In this document: positions 18,229 to 27,976 of the stretch, piece by piece
How the letters are laid out: each line of letters starts with the position of its first letter
Numbering within the stretch: position 1 is the stretch's first letter
NCBI GenBank assembly: GCA_007693965.1
Contig: RECQ01000044.1
Span: 44,461 to 108,460 of the forward strand
Reading direction: 5' to 3'
DNA length: 64,000 nucleotides
From: Phycisphaeraceae bacterium
GTDB taxonomy: Bacteria > Planctomycetota > Phycisphaerae > Phycisphaerales > UBA1924
The notes under the pieces: model-generated
The model's database searches: none
What the model was told of the DNA's origin: nothing
Seen by the model: the letters and a program-made list of their open reading frames with translations, nothing else
Program-made: the position numbers and the translations under genes

Positions 18229-19563
18229 CTATCTCCCGTTCCCGTTCCCATTCCCCGCCGCCGCGTGCTCCTCTTCCTCCGAGCTCTCGCGGAACTCGAC
18301 GCGGACCTTCGCCACGCGCGTCGGCTCCGCCTCCAGCACGCGCACCACGAAGCCGTTCCGCGCGAAGCTCTCGCCCGCGACCGGCATGTGGCCGAGCTCC
18401 GTCATCACGAATCCGCCGACGGTGTCATATTCCTCGCCCTCCGGCAGCTCGACGCCCAGCTCCTCCTCGATGCGGTCGTTCACATCGTCGATGTACGCCC
18501 GCGCATCCATCTCCACGGCCCGCTCGTCCACGATCACCGTGATCTTCGGCGCCGCCTCGTCCAGCGGCTCATACTCGTCCGCGATCTCGCCCACGATCTC
18601 CTCGAGCAGATCTTCGATCGTCACCAGCCCCGCCGTGCCGCCATATTCATCGAGCACGATCGCGAGGTGGATCTTGTCGCCCTGGAAGTGCGCCAGCAGC
18701 CCCAGCAGCGGCTTGGTCTCCGGCACGAACTGCGGCTTGCGCAGGATCGGACGCAGCTTGAAGTTCGACACCTCGGCGCCCAGATATTTCAGCAGATCCT
18801 TGGCGTACAGCACGCCCACGATGTGATCCAGGTCGCCCTTGTACACGGGTATGCGGCTGTGCCCCGCCTTGTCGATGAAGCTCTTGATGTAGTCGAGATC
18901 GTCGGTCAGCTCGATGCCCTCGATCTCGGTCCGCGGCGTCATGATCTCCTGCGCCGTCGCCGTGCGCAGGTCCACCACCGCCTCGATCATCTGCCGCTCC
19001 GCCTCGCCGATGCTCCCCTCGTGCTCGCCCTCGCTGACGACGTTCATGATCTCGCGCTCGATCTCGTCCTCAATGTCATGATCGTTCACGCCCGCAAGCC
19101 GCTTGATGATCACGTCCACCAGCCGCACGGCCCGCGCCAGCGGCAGCGTCATGTAGTACAGCGCCCGGATCAGGCCGGCGCAGCGGTGCACCACATCCTC
19201 GCCCGCGTGGTCGGCAACGCTGGTCGGGATCACCACGCCCACCAGGTACAACAGCAGCGCCGCCACCGCGCCCGAGCCCAGCAGGCCCACCCACGTCACC
19301 CGCGCCTCATCGCCGAAGCCGGTGAACCACACCAGCATCCCGACCACCACCACAAGATTGCACACCACGCGCGGCAGCGAGATCGCCAGCGCATGGGCGC
19401 CGACATCGTCCAGAATCGGCGCCAGCCGCTCGGCGCCCCCCTTGCGGGCCGCGATCGCCTGCAGCTTGCCGCGCGACATCTCGCGCAGCGACATGTGCAG
19501 CGTCGAGAGCAACCCGCCGACGATGGCGGCGGCCAGCGCGATCCACAGTGCGAGTCCGGTCAA
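18229..19563 (-). CDS. CNNM/CorC-type transporter-associated protein (DUF21, CBS pair, CorC_HlyC domain)
   Basis: 444 residues. N-terminal DUF21 membrane domain with three to four segments (ALWIALAAAIVGGLLSTLHM, SLPRVVCNLVVVVGMLVWF, AVAALLLYLVGVVIPTSVA), then an acidic helix (DIEDEIEREIMNVVSEGEHEGSIGEAERQMIEAVV), a CBS pair starting TAQEIMTPRTEIEGIEL with HSRIPVYKGDLDHIVGVLYAKDLL and VLDEYGGTAGLVTIEDLLEEIVG, and a C-terminal CorC_HlyC domain (YDTVGGFVMTELGHMPVAGE). Family members take part in magnesium or cobalt efflux. Translation is coupled to ybeY: its ATG overlaps the ybeY stop by four bases. This ybeY-corC order is widespread, which supports both calls. Confidence 0.9.
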   Translation of the reverse strand: MTGLALWIALAAAIVGGLLSTLHMSLREMSRGKLQAIAARKGGAERLAPILDDVGAHALAISLPRVVCNLVVVVGMLVWFTGFGDEARVTWVGLLGSGAVAALLLYLVGVVIPTSVADHAGEDVVHRCAGLIRALYYMTLPLARAVRLVDVIIKRLAGVNDHDIEDEIEREIMNVVSEGEHEGSIGEAERQMIEAVVDLRTATAQEIMTPRTEIEGIELTDDLDYIKSFIDKAGHSRIPVYKGDLDHIVGVLYAKDLLKYLGAEVSNFKLRPILRKPQFVPETKPLLGLLAHFQGDKIHLAIVLDEYGGTAGLVTIEDLLEEIVGEIADEYEPLDEAAPKITVIVDERAVEMDARAYIDDVNDRIEEELGVELPEGEEYDTVGGFVMTELGHMPVAGESFARNGFVVRVLEAEPTRVAKVRVEFRESSEEEEHAAAGNGNGNGR

Positions 19564-20303
19564 CCTTGCGACTCCCGAACGCCGCCGGCGACAACACGGA
19601 CCTCGGGCGGTTCCGCATCACTCCCCGTGGACGCATAGATCGCGCCCACACCGATGGCGGCGAGGATCTCGTCCTCGCGCTGGTGCATCACGGCCGAGAC
19701 GTGCTCGTCGCGATCGTCATGGCCCAGACAGTGCAGGACCCCGTGCAGCATGTAGAGCAGCAACTCGCGCTCGATCCCATGGCCGCGCTCCGCAGCCTGG
19801 CGCCGCGCCTCGTCGATGCAGACCACGATGTCAACATCCAGCGGGCCCTCCCGGTCGTCGCGCATGTCAAAGGTCAGTACGTCGGTCGTGCCGGGAACGC
19901 CCGAGTGTCGCTCGTGCATTTCGGCCATGCGCTCGTCATCCACCACGGCGATGCGCACCTGGTGATCGAGCGCCGCGCCGCGCGACTCGATCGCGAAGGA
20001 CGCCGGGTGAGGGTGGGGCGTCATGGTGGTGTGCTGGAAGGGATCCGCAGCGGTGAGGCCCAGGCGTTCTTCCGGAAGCGAGATCGCCACATCAATGGCC
20101 CGTCGGGCGATGGCCCGCAGCCATCGCAATGACTTTGGCGCCAGAGCGCGCGACACATCCTCGATCTCAAGGCGGACCGGCAACTCCGAATCGGGCACGG
20201 GGCGTCGAAGACGCCCGCCGGGTTCGTCGGATTCGGACGTCTCGGCGCCGACGCCGCTGGGGTCGGCCGAGGACGATCGTGGGTTGTCTGGTGTGTCTTG
20301 CAT
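19560..20303 (-). CDS. ybeY: Endoribonuclease YbeY, rRNA maturation factor
   Basis: 247 residues, longer than the usual 150-180 because of an N-terminal polar extension of about 60 residues. The core shows VDDERMAEMHERHSG, the TDVLTFDM motif (usual TDVLSFP), and the metal site ELLLYMLHGVLHCLGHDDRDEH, where the normal H-x3-H-x5-H appears with Asp or the more distal His at the third position. YbeY trims 16S rRNA 3' ends and helps ribosome quality control in the cytosol. Overlaps corC by ATGA and is divergent from lysS across about 260 bases. The extension has no recognised function and the true start could be further downstream, though no better ribosome-binding site was seen. Confidence 0.9.
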   Translation of the reverse strand: MQDTPDNPRSSSADPSGVGAETSESDEPGGRLRRPVPDSELPVRLEIEDVSRALAPKSLRWLRAIARRAIDVAISLPEERLGLTAADPFQHTTMTPHPHPASFAIESRGAALDHQVRIAVVDDERMAEMHERHSGVPGTTDVLTFDMRDDREGPLDVDIVVCIDEARRQAAERGHGIERELLLYMLHGVLHCLGHDDRDEHVSAVMHQREDEILAAIGVGAIYASTGSDAEPPEVRVVAGGVRESQG

Positions 20304-20562
20304 GGCGCTCGGCTGGCCCGGGACAGGCGTCTCTCACGACGCTCGATCGTCCACCCCAGGGCCGGTCTTGACCGGGTTCACTCTACGGCGCCTTTTCTCG
20401 GAGTCCAAATAGATTCGCCCGATGTTTCCGCCTCCGGCGCCGGTTGGCTTCCGGATACGCGACGCCAGAGGCCGCGGGGGAATGCCGCCGGGCGGGGTGA
20501 GCGGCCCGCCGGCCAGTTTTCCGGACCCGCGCGCCCGCCGCGTCCGACTACCATGCGGCCCC

Positions 20563-22176
<1,614 letters not shown>

Positions 22177-22187
22177 ATACGCATCAG

Positions 22188-22252
22188 TCATAGGACCAAT
22201 GAGACTCATGGGAACATTGCCATCGGTCCCATGAGTCCCATCGGTCCCATGA
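22188..22252. repeat. Inverted repeat of 10-base units after lysS
   Basis: Left arm reads as three GGGACY-like units (AGGACCaat, GAGACTcat, GGGAACatt) and the right arm as their complement (CGGTCCCAT, GAGTCCCAT, CGGTCCCAT). Arms are 22188-22215 and 22225-22252 with a short loop. Unit sequence is unrelated to the GAGTTCT and GCAGAG families elsewhere in the window, but the architecture is the same. It may also serve as lysS terminator, although no T-run follows. Confidence 0.8.
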
Positions 22253-22284
22253 CGGACGCCCCCGCCGCACCACTCGCTCGACAT

Positions 22285-23027
22285 TCATGTCCGCTGTTTG
22301 GGGGCCGCATCAAGCCACCGATCGCGCAGCCATCCGCACTCGGGGCACCCCGGCTCGGGTAGGTCATGCAGGTCGTAGGCGCAGCGCGGGCAGAGATTTT
22401 TCCTGCGGCGTCTGAGACGAGTGGTCGCCAGCATGAAGAAGCCTCCAATGCACAGCCACCCGACGCCGTAGATGACTGAGTTGATGAACAACCCTCGCCA
22501 CAAAGGAAGTGTCGGCAGCACTGGGTCTGGGTTGTGACTGCGGGTATGTCGCAGGATTCGCTCTGGAGGCCGAAATCCCGTGTCGTCAGGACTTCCATAA
22601 TCACAGTACGGTCGATACACAGCGACACACAGCAAAGGCCAGCCGCGTCCCTCTAGGCGCGAATAATTTATTCCGCAACCCGCGAGACACTGTTCACCGC
22701 CGAAATAGACCAGTGATCTGCATCGATGGCGGGCAATGTCTGTATCTGTTGTCGAAGTCGCAGAATTTCCCTTGTGTAGTCAAAGCCACACATTAGAACA
22801 GGTTTGATGTACATGACCACGTCGCTGCCGAATCGTTCAGTCGGGGGATCGCAATGAATTTGATACCGATCTGAATCCGGGAAACGAAGCGTGGTATTGA
22901 AGTTCCGAGAGTGCACAAGATCGTGCACCGGCACAAAAAGCGCGATCCCCCACGCCAGAAGCACACTCGTCGCGGCCCCGAGCGAGAGCAAGCCCGACGC
23001 CAGAATTGTCAGCCTGAGAAACATCAT
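22285..23027 (-). pseudogene. Zinc-ribbon membrane protein, frameshifted
   Basis: Two frames join into one familiar protein. The upstream part (MMFLRLTILASGLLSLGAAT..., signal/anchor segment, then soluble domain ending SVSRVAE) stops at 22668. The downstream frame is already open there and reads G-I-N-Y-S-R-L-E-G-R-G-W-P-L-L-C-V-A-V-Y, then a membrane segment (LFINSVIYGVGWLCIGGFFML) and the ribbon LCPRCAYDLHDLPEPGCPECG. The R-G-W-P-L-L run before the last membrane segment is what I would expect in the intact protein, so a one-base indel near 22670-22695 is likely, by mutation or sequencing error. Same broad type as the paralogs at 23701-27960. Function unknown. Confidence 0.7.
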
Positions 23028-23133
23028 CACACCCCCGACGCAAGCCTCCACGGAGAACATACGCACGGGCGCGCCAACCGGATCCACGAAACCACATCCC
23101 GCTCCACCGTCCGCCTCCAGCTACACTCCCCCC

Positions 23134-23676
23134 ATGAAACGCGAACACCTCGCCGGCGCCATCGCCGAAGCCGCCCTTCTCCGCGGCGAGTTCACACTCC
23201 GCTCCGGCCGCACCAGCAGCTATTACCTCGACAAATACCTCTTCTCCACCCGCCCCGAGCTGCTGCGCGAGATCGCCAGGCTCTTCGCCGATCGCATCCG
23301 CGCCATCGGCGCCGAGTCCGGCCCCGTGCAGCGACTCGCCGGCGCTGAGCTCGGCGGCATCCCCCTCGTGACCGCCGCGGCCCTTGAAACGGAACTCCCC
23401 ATCATCTTCGTGCGAAACCAGAAGAAGGAATACGGCACCGCCAAGCAGCTCGAAGGGCGCCTCGAAGCGGGCGACCGCGTGGTCCTGCTGGAAGACGTCG
23501 CCACCACCGGCGGCCAGGCCCTCGAAGCCGCCGCGGCCCTGCGCGAAGCGGGCGCCGAGATCGTGCGCATCATCGCGGTCATCGACCGCGAAGAAGGAGC
23601 GCGGGAGAACGTCGAGAAGGCGGGACTAGAATTCGAGGCGCTGTTCACGAAGGGGGATCTGGGTGTGAGGGAGTGA
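23134..23676 (+). CDS. pyrE: Orotate phosphoribosyltransferase
   Basis: Converts orotate and PRPP to orotidine monophosphate in pyrimidine synthesis. 180 residues. Motifs: LLRGEFTLRSGRTSSYYLDKY at the N-terminus (orotate site), GAELGGIPLVTAAAL, FVRNQKKEYGT with the catalytic lysine pair, and the PRPP loop VVLLEDVATTGGQALEAA. ATG at 23134 gives MKREHLAGAI; an in-frame frame opens 81 codons earlier but that part overlaps the frameshifted gene and lacks homology. Length is normal for the shorter PyrE class. Followed 24 bases later by the first zinc-ribbon membrane paralog, with which it might be co-transcribed, although no functional link is apparent. Confidence 0.94.
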   Translation: MKREHLAGAIAEAALLRGEFTLRSGRTSSYYLDKYLFSTRPELLREIARLFADRIRAIGAESGPVQRLAGAELGGIPLVTAAALETELPIIFVRNQKKEYGTAKQLEGRLEAGDRVVLLEDVATTGGQALEAAAALREAGAEIVRIIAVIDREEGARENVEKAGLEFEALFTKGDLGVRE

Positions 23677-23700
23677 AGATCGTGGGAACAGGGGTGGCGA

Positions 23701-24282
23701 ATGGGTCACTGGTGGCACATCACGCTGACGATTGCGCTCGTGGGGATCTCCGGGTGCGCGTTCGTCGTGATCGCCAAAGCGGCTCTGCGCCGCGCTGATC
23801 TGGCGCATCGGCAGAAGGCGCTCCCCCTGCTGATCTTCGGACACAGCCTTCCAATCTGGATGGCGATCCTGTTGCCGGTGGCGATGGTTCTCAGCAACAC
23901 GTTGCACACTGAACCCGCGGCCATTGTCTCCGGAGCGATAGTCGTTCTCTCGCTGGCGAGCGCCGCCGCGCTCGTGCATGCCTTCGAACGCTTGACCCCT
24001 GTCCTTGCATCGGGCGCCGCGTGCATGATTTCGACGTACGCATTCGCACAGATCGCGTATACATCCCATTCCGCCCCGCAGATCATCGGCGTCACGATCG
24101 GGACATGGCTGCTCGTGTACGGGGCGGCGCTGTACATGCTCGCCGGCGAGATCGCTGCGGAGAAACGGCCTCGGTGCAGCCGCTGCGGCTACGACCTCGC
24201 CGGCCTCCCCTCCGACATCTGCCCCGAATGCGGCCACACTATACGAGCCGGAAGCGCCGGCGCCCGGAGCGACGCGGACTAG
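23701..24282 (+). CDS. Zinc-ribbon membrane protein, tandem paralog 1
   Basis: 193 residues: five predicted membrane segments (WWHITLTIALVGISGCAFVV, ALPLLIFGHSLPIWMAIL, AAIVSGAIVVLSLASAAALV, LASGAACMISTYAFAQIAY, IIGVTIGTWLLVYGAALYML) followed by a cytosolic C-terminal Cys4 ribbon RCSRCGYDLAGLPSDICPECG and a short tail RAGSAGARSDAD. Function unknown. First of five homologous or analogous genes in a row to 27960, all on +, each ending in nearly the same ribbon except the last. The tail motif GHTIRAGSA.ARSD is repeated almost unchanged in paralog 3, pointing to duplication or conversion of 3' ends. Start ATG at 23701 is next to GGGTGGCGA, a weak ribosome-binding site. Confidence 0.72.
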   Translation: MGHWWHITLTIALVGISGCAFVVIAKAALRRADLAHRQKALPLLIFGHSLPIWMAILLPVAMVLSNTLHTEPAAIVSGAIVVLSLASAAALVHAFERLTPVLASGAACMISTYAFAQIAYTSHSAPQIIGVTIGTWLLVYGAALYMLAGEIAAEKRPRCSRCGYDLAGLPSDICPECGHTIRAGSAGARSDAD

Positions 24283-24402
24283 GCGTCCAGCTCCACGAAT
24301 CATTCAATCCCATTGACGCCGAAGTCGCCCCGGAACGCACCGCAACACGCACCCCTGTCAGCGTATAATCCTCCGTAGCCGCAACATCGGCGGCATGGGG
24401 GT

Positions 24403-25032
24403 GTGCCTGTGCTGTTCTCTGTGGACGAGCTCTCGATCTGGCTGCTCTACTTTGTGCTCCCCGCCGCGATCTTTGTCGCGATCGCGATCCCGCTCTTCCG
24501 CTGGTCGGGCAGACGCGGCTGGTTCGGACCGCTCATCATCGCCTCTGTCGGGATCGGGTTCCCGTTCTACATCTATCCAGTTGCCTGGTCGTCTCAGTTG
24601 ATCGTCGAATGGATTATGAACCCGCAGGGCATCCTCGGCGGTCTTGCTCAGATGATCGCGCTCTCGATTTTCCTTTGCGGCGCCATCACCGGCGCCGGCG
24701 TGTACGCCGCGACCATGTCACGACTTGTTCTGGCCGTCGCGCTCGGCGCCTCCAGCGCCCTCGGAGGCGTGGTCCTGATCATCGCCGATTTTCCAGAATG
24801 GTCGCTCATTGCCTTCTATATCTTCTGGCAAATCTCCGTGCTGACCGCGATGTGGTGGTGGGCGAAGGGCGAACGAATCAGACGCCGCGCAGACTCCGGC
24901 GCCTGCATCAAATGCGGCTACGACCTCACGGGCCTGCGCAGCCCGGTCTGCCCCGAGTGCGGCGATCCGGTCGACCCGCGCCCCGGCCCGGGCCGCGGAG
25001 CGTTCGGCCGGCATGCGAAGGAGATGTCATGA
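24403..25032 (+). CDS. Zinc-ribbon membrane protein, tandem paralog 2
   Basis: 209 residues starting with GTG at 24403 (MPVLFSVDELSIWLLYFVLP). Five or six membrane segments, including IWLLYFVLPAAIFVAIAIPL, LAQMIALSIFLCGAITGAGV and LVLAVALGASSALGGVVLII, then ACIKCGYDLTGLRSPVCPECGDPV. The organisation is that of its neighbours: a hydrophobic body of about 160 residues and a C-terminal ribbon. Role unknown. The gene overlaps the next by four bases (ATGA), so paralogs 2 and 3 are translationally coupled. The start is chosen because it precedes the first membrane segment directly; an ATG eight bases upstream is out of frame. Confidence 0.7.
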   Translation: MPVLFSVDELSIWLLYFVLPAAIFVAIAIPLFRWSGRRGWFGPLIIASVGIGFPFYIYPVAWSSQLIVEWIMNPQGILGGLAQMIALSIFLCGAITGAGVYAATMSRLVLAVALGASSALGGVVLIIADFPEWSLIAFYIFWQISVLTAMWWWAKGERIRRRADSGACIKCGYDLTGLRSPVCPECGDPVDPRPGPGRGAFGRHAKEMS

Positions 25033-25703
25033 CAGCGCTCGCTCCTGTCGCGATGTATGCGCTCCTGCTGCTCTTTCTCGGCGCCTTCGTCACGTTGTAC
25101 GCGATTCGCGGCGTTGAATTGCTGCGCCGCCGCGGTGAGAACACGCCTGGGAATGAATCCATCCTGAAATGCGGAGCCCTCGCTGTTCCATTCCTGCTCG
25201 CGGCGTTCGTGTGGACTTTTGTTCTGTTCATGGGCGATGGGTTTACTTCGGTCTATCTGACTCTCGCCATCCTGTCGCTCGCCCAACTGTTCACTTCACT
25301 CGTTCCCGGCTGTGCGCTCGGCCTTGCGTTGCGAACGAAAGCCCCCATTCTGGCGGCTCTCACCGCCGGCGCCGCAGCCACGGTGACGATCTGGATCCCG
25401 GTCACGGCGCTGCCCATCGTCGAGCTGGTTTTCAATCCGAGCATGGTCGCCCCCGAGGGCGTCGTGCTCATGCTGATGATTCTTCTGCTCTGCCAGGCGA
25501 TCGTGGTGTGGCACGTGGTCTTCTGGCGATTGATGGAATCGTGGGACGCCGACAACCCGGCGCCGGCCGGTCAACGCTCATGCATCGAATGCAGCTACAG
25601 TTTGCGCGGCCTTGACAGCCCGGTCTGCCCCGAATGCGGCCACACGATACGAGCCGGAAGCGCCAGCGCCCGGAGCGATGCACAAGGACGTCCCCTGTCA
25701 TGA
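25029..25703 (+). CDS. Zinc-ribbon membrane protein, tandem paralog 3
   Basis: 224 residues. Membrane segments include VAMYALLLLFLGAFVTLYAI, AVPFLLAAFVWTFVLFM, ILSLAQLFTSLVPGCALGLAL, ILAALTAGAAATVTIWIPV and VVLMLMILLLCQAIVVWHVVF, followed by the ribbon SCIECSYSLRGLDSPVCPECG, where the usual C-G-Y-D-L is C-S-Y-S-L. The tail GHTIRAGSASARSDAQGR is nearly identical to that of paralog 1. Its ATG lies in the stop of paralog 2. The open frame extends further upstream, but that part is another frame of paralog 2 and is not used. Function unknown. Confidence 0.7.
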   Translation: MTALAPVAMYALLLLFLGAFVTLYAIRGVELLRRRGENTPGNESILKCGALAVPFLLAAFVWTFVLFMGDGFTSVYLTLAILSLAQLFTSLVPGCALGLALRTKAPILAALTAGAAATVTIWIPVTALPIVELVFNPSMVAPEGVVLMLMILLLCQAIVVWHVVFWRLMESWDADNPAPAGQRSCIECSYSLRGLDSPVCPECGHTIRAGSASARSDAQGRPLS

Positions 25704-25803
25704 TCAGGCCGCCATTCCACAACCAGCCTATGCACACGAAACAGCAACGGGGCCGCCGACGCCCGATCCACCGGCCCGGCGCCTCTCGAACCGCAAGGTG
25801 ACC

Positions 25804-26571
25804 ATGCTGGCAGTGCTGATCTATTTCGCTCTTCCGGGCGCCCTGTTCGCCGCATACTCCGTGACACTGGTCGCATGGGCCGGGGCGCGATCGAAACTCA
25901 TGCTGCTCTTCCTCGCGTTGTTCGGACTCTCGTTCCCACTCCTCGCTTATTTCTCCTACATGACATCGGTGCATGTCATGCAGTACGTCAACAGGCACTT
26001 CGTGCAGTGGCCATGGGGATATGTGATTGACGAACGAACCGCCGCTCTGGCGATCATCCTGTGCGGCCTGCTCACCGCCATGGCGCTCTGGGCGGCCACA
26101 CGTTCATGGCGAATTCTCGTTCTGGTCGCGACAGCTTCTGTCGCGGTCGGGTTGCTCGTGATCTCTCTGGAATATGCGAGCGGTTGGAGTCAACTTCATG
26201 TGGTTGCGATTGTAACCATTGCCTGCATGCTGGCGGCGGCGATATGGACGGTCACACGATCAATCCGACTCGCATTGATCGTGTGCGCTTCGCTGATTGT
26301 GCTCGGTCTTCTCCCCTTTGTGTATGAATCCGCCCCGCTCATGAGAATATTGATCCTGCAGGCGCTCTGGCACGGCTCGGTCGCTTTCTCGCTTGTGTGG
26401 TGGTTGCGTGTGCTCCGAGAGGAGCCTCACGCCTTGAAGGGATTCTGCCGCCACTGCGGCTACGACCTCGCGGGATTGCCGACGCGAATATGTCCTGAGT
26501 GCGGCCAGAAAATATGGACGAAGCCGCGGGGATGGAGGAGATGGTTCCCGCCGCAGGTGAATCGGCGGTGA
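25804..26571 (+). CDS. Zinc-ribbon membrane protein, tandem paralog 4
   Basis: 255 residues from ATG at 25804, chosen because AAGGTGA precedes it and the first membrane segment (LAVLIYFALPGALFAAYSVTLVAW) begins at once; upstream in-frame starts would add a Pro-rich stretch overlapping paralog 3. Six to seven membrane segments, then GFCRHCGYDLAGLPTRICPECGQKIWTKPRGWRRW and the end FPPQVNRR. The last 22 residues are almost the same as in paralog 5 (WSPPQVNRR), and similarity continues for a few codons past the stop at the DNA level, showing a recent local duplication. Function unknown. Confidence 0.7.
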   Translation: MLAVLIYFALPGALFAAYSVTLVAWAGARSKLMLLFLALFGLSFPLLAYFSYMTSVHVMQYVNRHFVQWPWGYVIDERTAALAIILCGLLTAMALWAATRSWRILVLVATASVAVGLLVISLEYASGWSQLHVVAIVTIACMLAAAIWTVTRSIRLALIVCASLIVLGLLPFVYESAPLMRILILQALWHGSVAFSLVWWLRVLREEPHALKGFCRHCGYDLAGLPTRICPECGQKIWTKPRGWRRWFPPQVNRR

Positions 26572-26594
26572 TGACCTTGCGGCCGGCAAGCATT

Positions 26595-26622
26595 TCACCC
26601 GCGCTTGCGCTTCGGACTCTGA
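26595..26622. repeat. NEPEAQAR-family repeat between paralogs 4 and 5
   Basis: TTCACCCGCGCTTGCGCTTCGG then ACTCTGA; the core CGCTTGCGCTTCGG (26602-26615) is shared with the element inside cysS. Here it is intergenic, 25 bases after the stop of paralog 4. Confidence 0.6.
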
Positions 26623-26661
26623 TAGGGCGCCGGCCCGGGCGATCCGCCACAAAGTCCTCCA

Positions 26662-26751
26662 ATGATTGGCCCCCTGCTGCTCATCATGGCCCCCGGCGCA
26701 GTCCGATCACCGCTCATGCACTGTAAAAAGCTAGAATACAAGCGATCTTGA
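26662..26751 (+). pseudogene. 5' fragment of a membrane-protein gene (copy of the start of the gene at 27511)
   Basis: A 29-codon frame, MIGPLLLIMAPGAVRS..., matches the first 13 codons of the protein at 27511 (MSGPLLLIMTPGA) in protein and largely in DNA, then loses similarity. It lies at the same place relative to paralog 4 as the 27511 gene does to paralog 5, so it looks like the remains of a duplicated [ribbon gene + following gene] unit. Confidence 0.55.
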
Positions 26752-26797
26752 ACCGGCCTCGGCGTTTCGGGCGAGTTGCAGGAGGGATCGGGGCATC

Positions 26798-27400
26798 ATG
26801 ATAAATCTGGCTCTTTTCGCACCCCCCGCTCTCGTCTTCACGGCGTACTCGATCGCGATCCTGCGGTGGGGCCGGGTGAAGCATGGGCTGTTGCTGCTCG
26901 CCTTCTTCGGCCTGACGTTTCCTGTGTGGGTGGTTCTCGGATGGTACGGAGGAGCTTACATCGTCGGATACATCGGGCTCCTGACTCCGGGGCCGCCCTG
27001 GCGCATTCAGAGCGAACACGCCCTCATGTTCGCAGCGATCACACTCTGCGGCGTGACGACGGCGCTGGTGTTCCTGGCGATCACCCGATCGAAACTGCTC
27101 CTGCTGCTCGTCAGCGGTGTCTCAGTCGCAACCGGGCTGCTGCTTTGGCCGCTGGAGAACTCCGGCATGCCAGGGTTGATTGTTCTGCATGCCGTCTGGC
27201 ACGGCGGGGTCGCCGCCTCGCTGTTCTGGTGGGCGCGAGCGCGGAGGCGCGATGCGTTTGTCAGCCATGGCCACTGCCTCCACTGCGACTACGACCTTGC
27301 CGGACTGCCGACACGAAGATGCCCCGAGTGCGGCCAGGCAATCTGGACCAAACCCCGGCGATGGAGAAGATGGTCCCCGCCGCAGGTGAACCGGCGGTGA
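26798..27400 (+). CDS. Zinc-ribbon membrane protein, tandem paralog 5
   Basis: 200 residues: MINLALFAPPALVFTAYSIAIL then four or five more membrane segments (HGLLLLAFFGLTFPVWVVLGW, ALMFAAITLCGVTTALVFLAI, LLLLLVSGVSVATGLLLW, GLIVLHAVWHGGVAASLFWW) and the ribbon HCLHCDYDLAGLPTRRCPECGQAIW. C-terminus nearly identical to paralog 4. GGAGGG at about 26780 is a plausible ribosome-binding site for the ATG at 26798. The W-H-G-G/S-V-A-x-S-L-x-W-W segment before the ribbon is shared with paralog 4, so these two are the closest pair. Function unknown. Confidence 0.72.
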   Translation: MINLALFAPPALVFTAYSIAILRWGRVKHGLLLLAFFGLTFPVWVVLGWYGGAYIVGYIGLLTPGPPWRIQSEHALMFAAITLCGVTTALVFLAITRSKLLLLLVSGVSVATGLLLWPLENSGMPGLIVLHAVWHGGVAASLFWWARARRRDAFVSHGHCLHCDYDLAGLPTRRCPECGQAIWTKPRRWRRWSPPQVNRR

Positions 27401-27510
27401 TGACAATGCAGCGCCGTCGCGATGCGTACATATCCCATGCCGCCATGTCATGTTCGATCCACCACCCGGCGCCCGGCGCCCGGCGCCGGAAATCATCACA
27501 ATGCCCGCGC

Positions 27511-27960
27511 ATGTCCGGTCCCCTGCTGCTCATCATGACCCCCGGCGCCGCCTTCGCGGCCGTGCTGCTCGTCTGCCTGTGGATCGCGGGGCGCCGGCGC
27601 GGGCGCACGCTCCTCCTCGCCGCGGCGTATTCGCTGCTCTTCCCGGTGTGGGGGCTCGCGCTGCGCCTCGCCGTCGAGTGGATCTGGGGAAGCGCCGCCG
27701 ACGTCGGCGCCATCACGGCCCTCATCGCCTCGATCATCACCGCCGGCGCTCTCTATGTCTTCACGCGCACGCCGTGGACGCCCTCGCTCGCGCTCATCGC
27801 CGGCGCCGTTTCCTCGGGCATGGCGACCAGCGACCCACTCTCGCCCGACTACACCGCGATGGTGTGGTGGGCGCTGGTGATGGTCCCGGGGCTTCTCATC
27901 TGGGCGGTCGCGGCGTGGATCCGCAGGCGCCGGCGCCGGAATGCCGCGTCGCCGGGCTGA
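27511..27960 (+). CDS. Small membrane protein, ribbon-less member of the tandem cluster
   Basis: 149 residues beginning MSGPLLLIMTPGAAFAAVLLVCLWIAG. Five membrane segments follow (TLLLAAAYSLLFPVWGLALRL, VGAITALIASIITAGALYVF, LALIAGAVSSGMATSDPL, MVWWALVMVPGLLIWAVAAWI) and then a short basic tail RRRRRRNAASPG. The size and topology match the bodies of the ribbon proteins before it, but the Cys4 ribbon is absent. Either it lost the 3' domain or the ribbon is an add-on. A truncated copy of its 5' end lies at 26662. Convergent with proB, whose stop is 17 bases away. Confidence 0.62.
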   Translation: MSGPLLLIMTPGAAFAAVLLVCLWIAGRRRGRTLLLAAAYSLLFPVWGLALRLAVEWIWGSAADVGAITALIASIITAGALYVFTRTPWTPSLALIAGAVSSGMATSDPLSPDYTAMVWWALVMVPGLLIWAVAAWIRRRRRRNAASPG

Positions 27961-27976
27961 CGGCCGGGCGGGCGCC

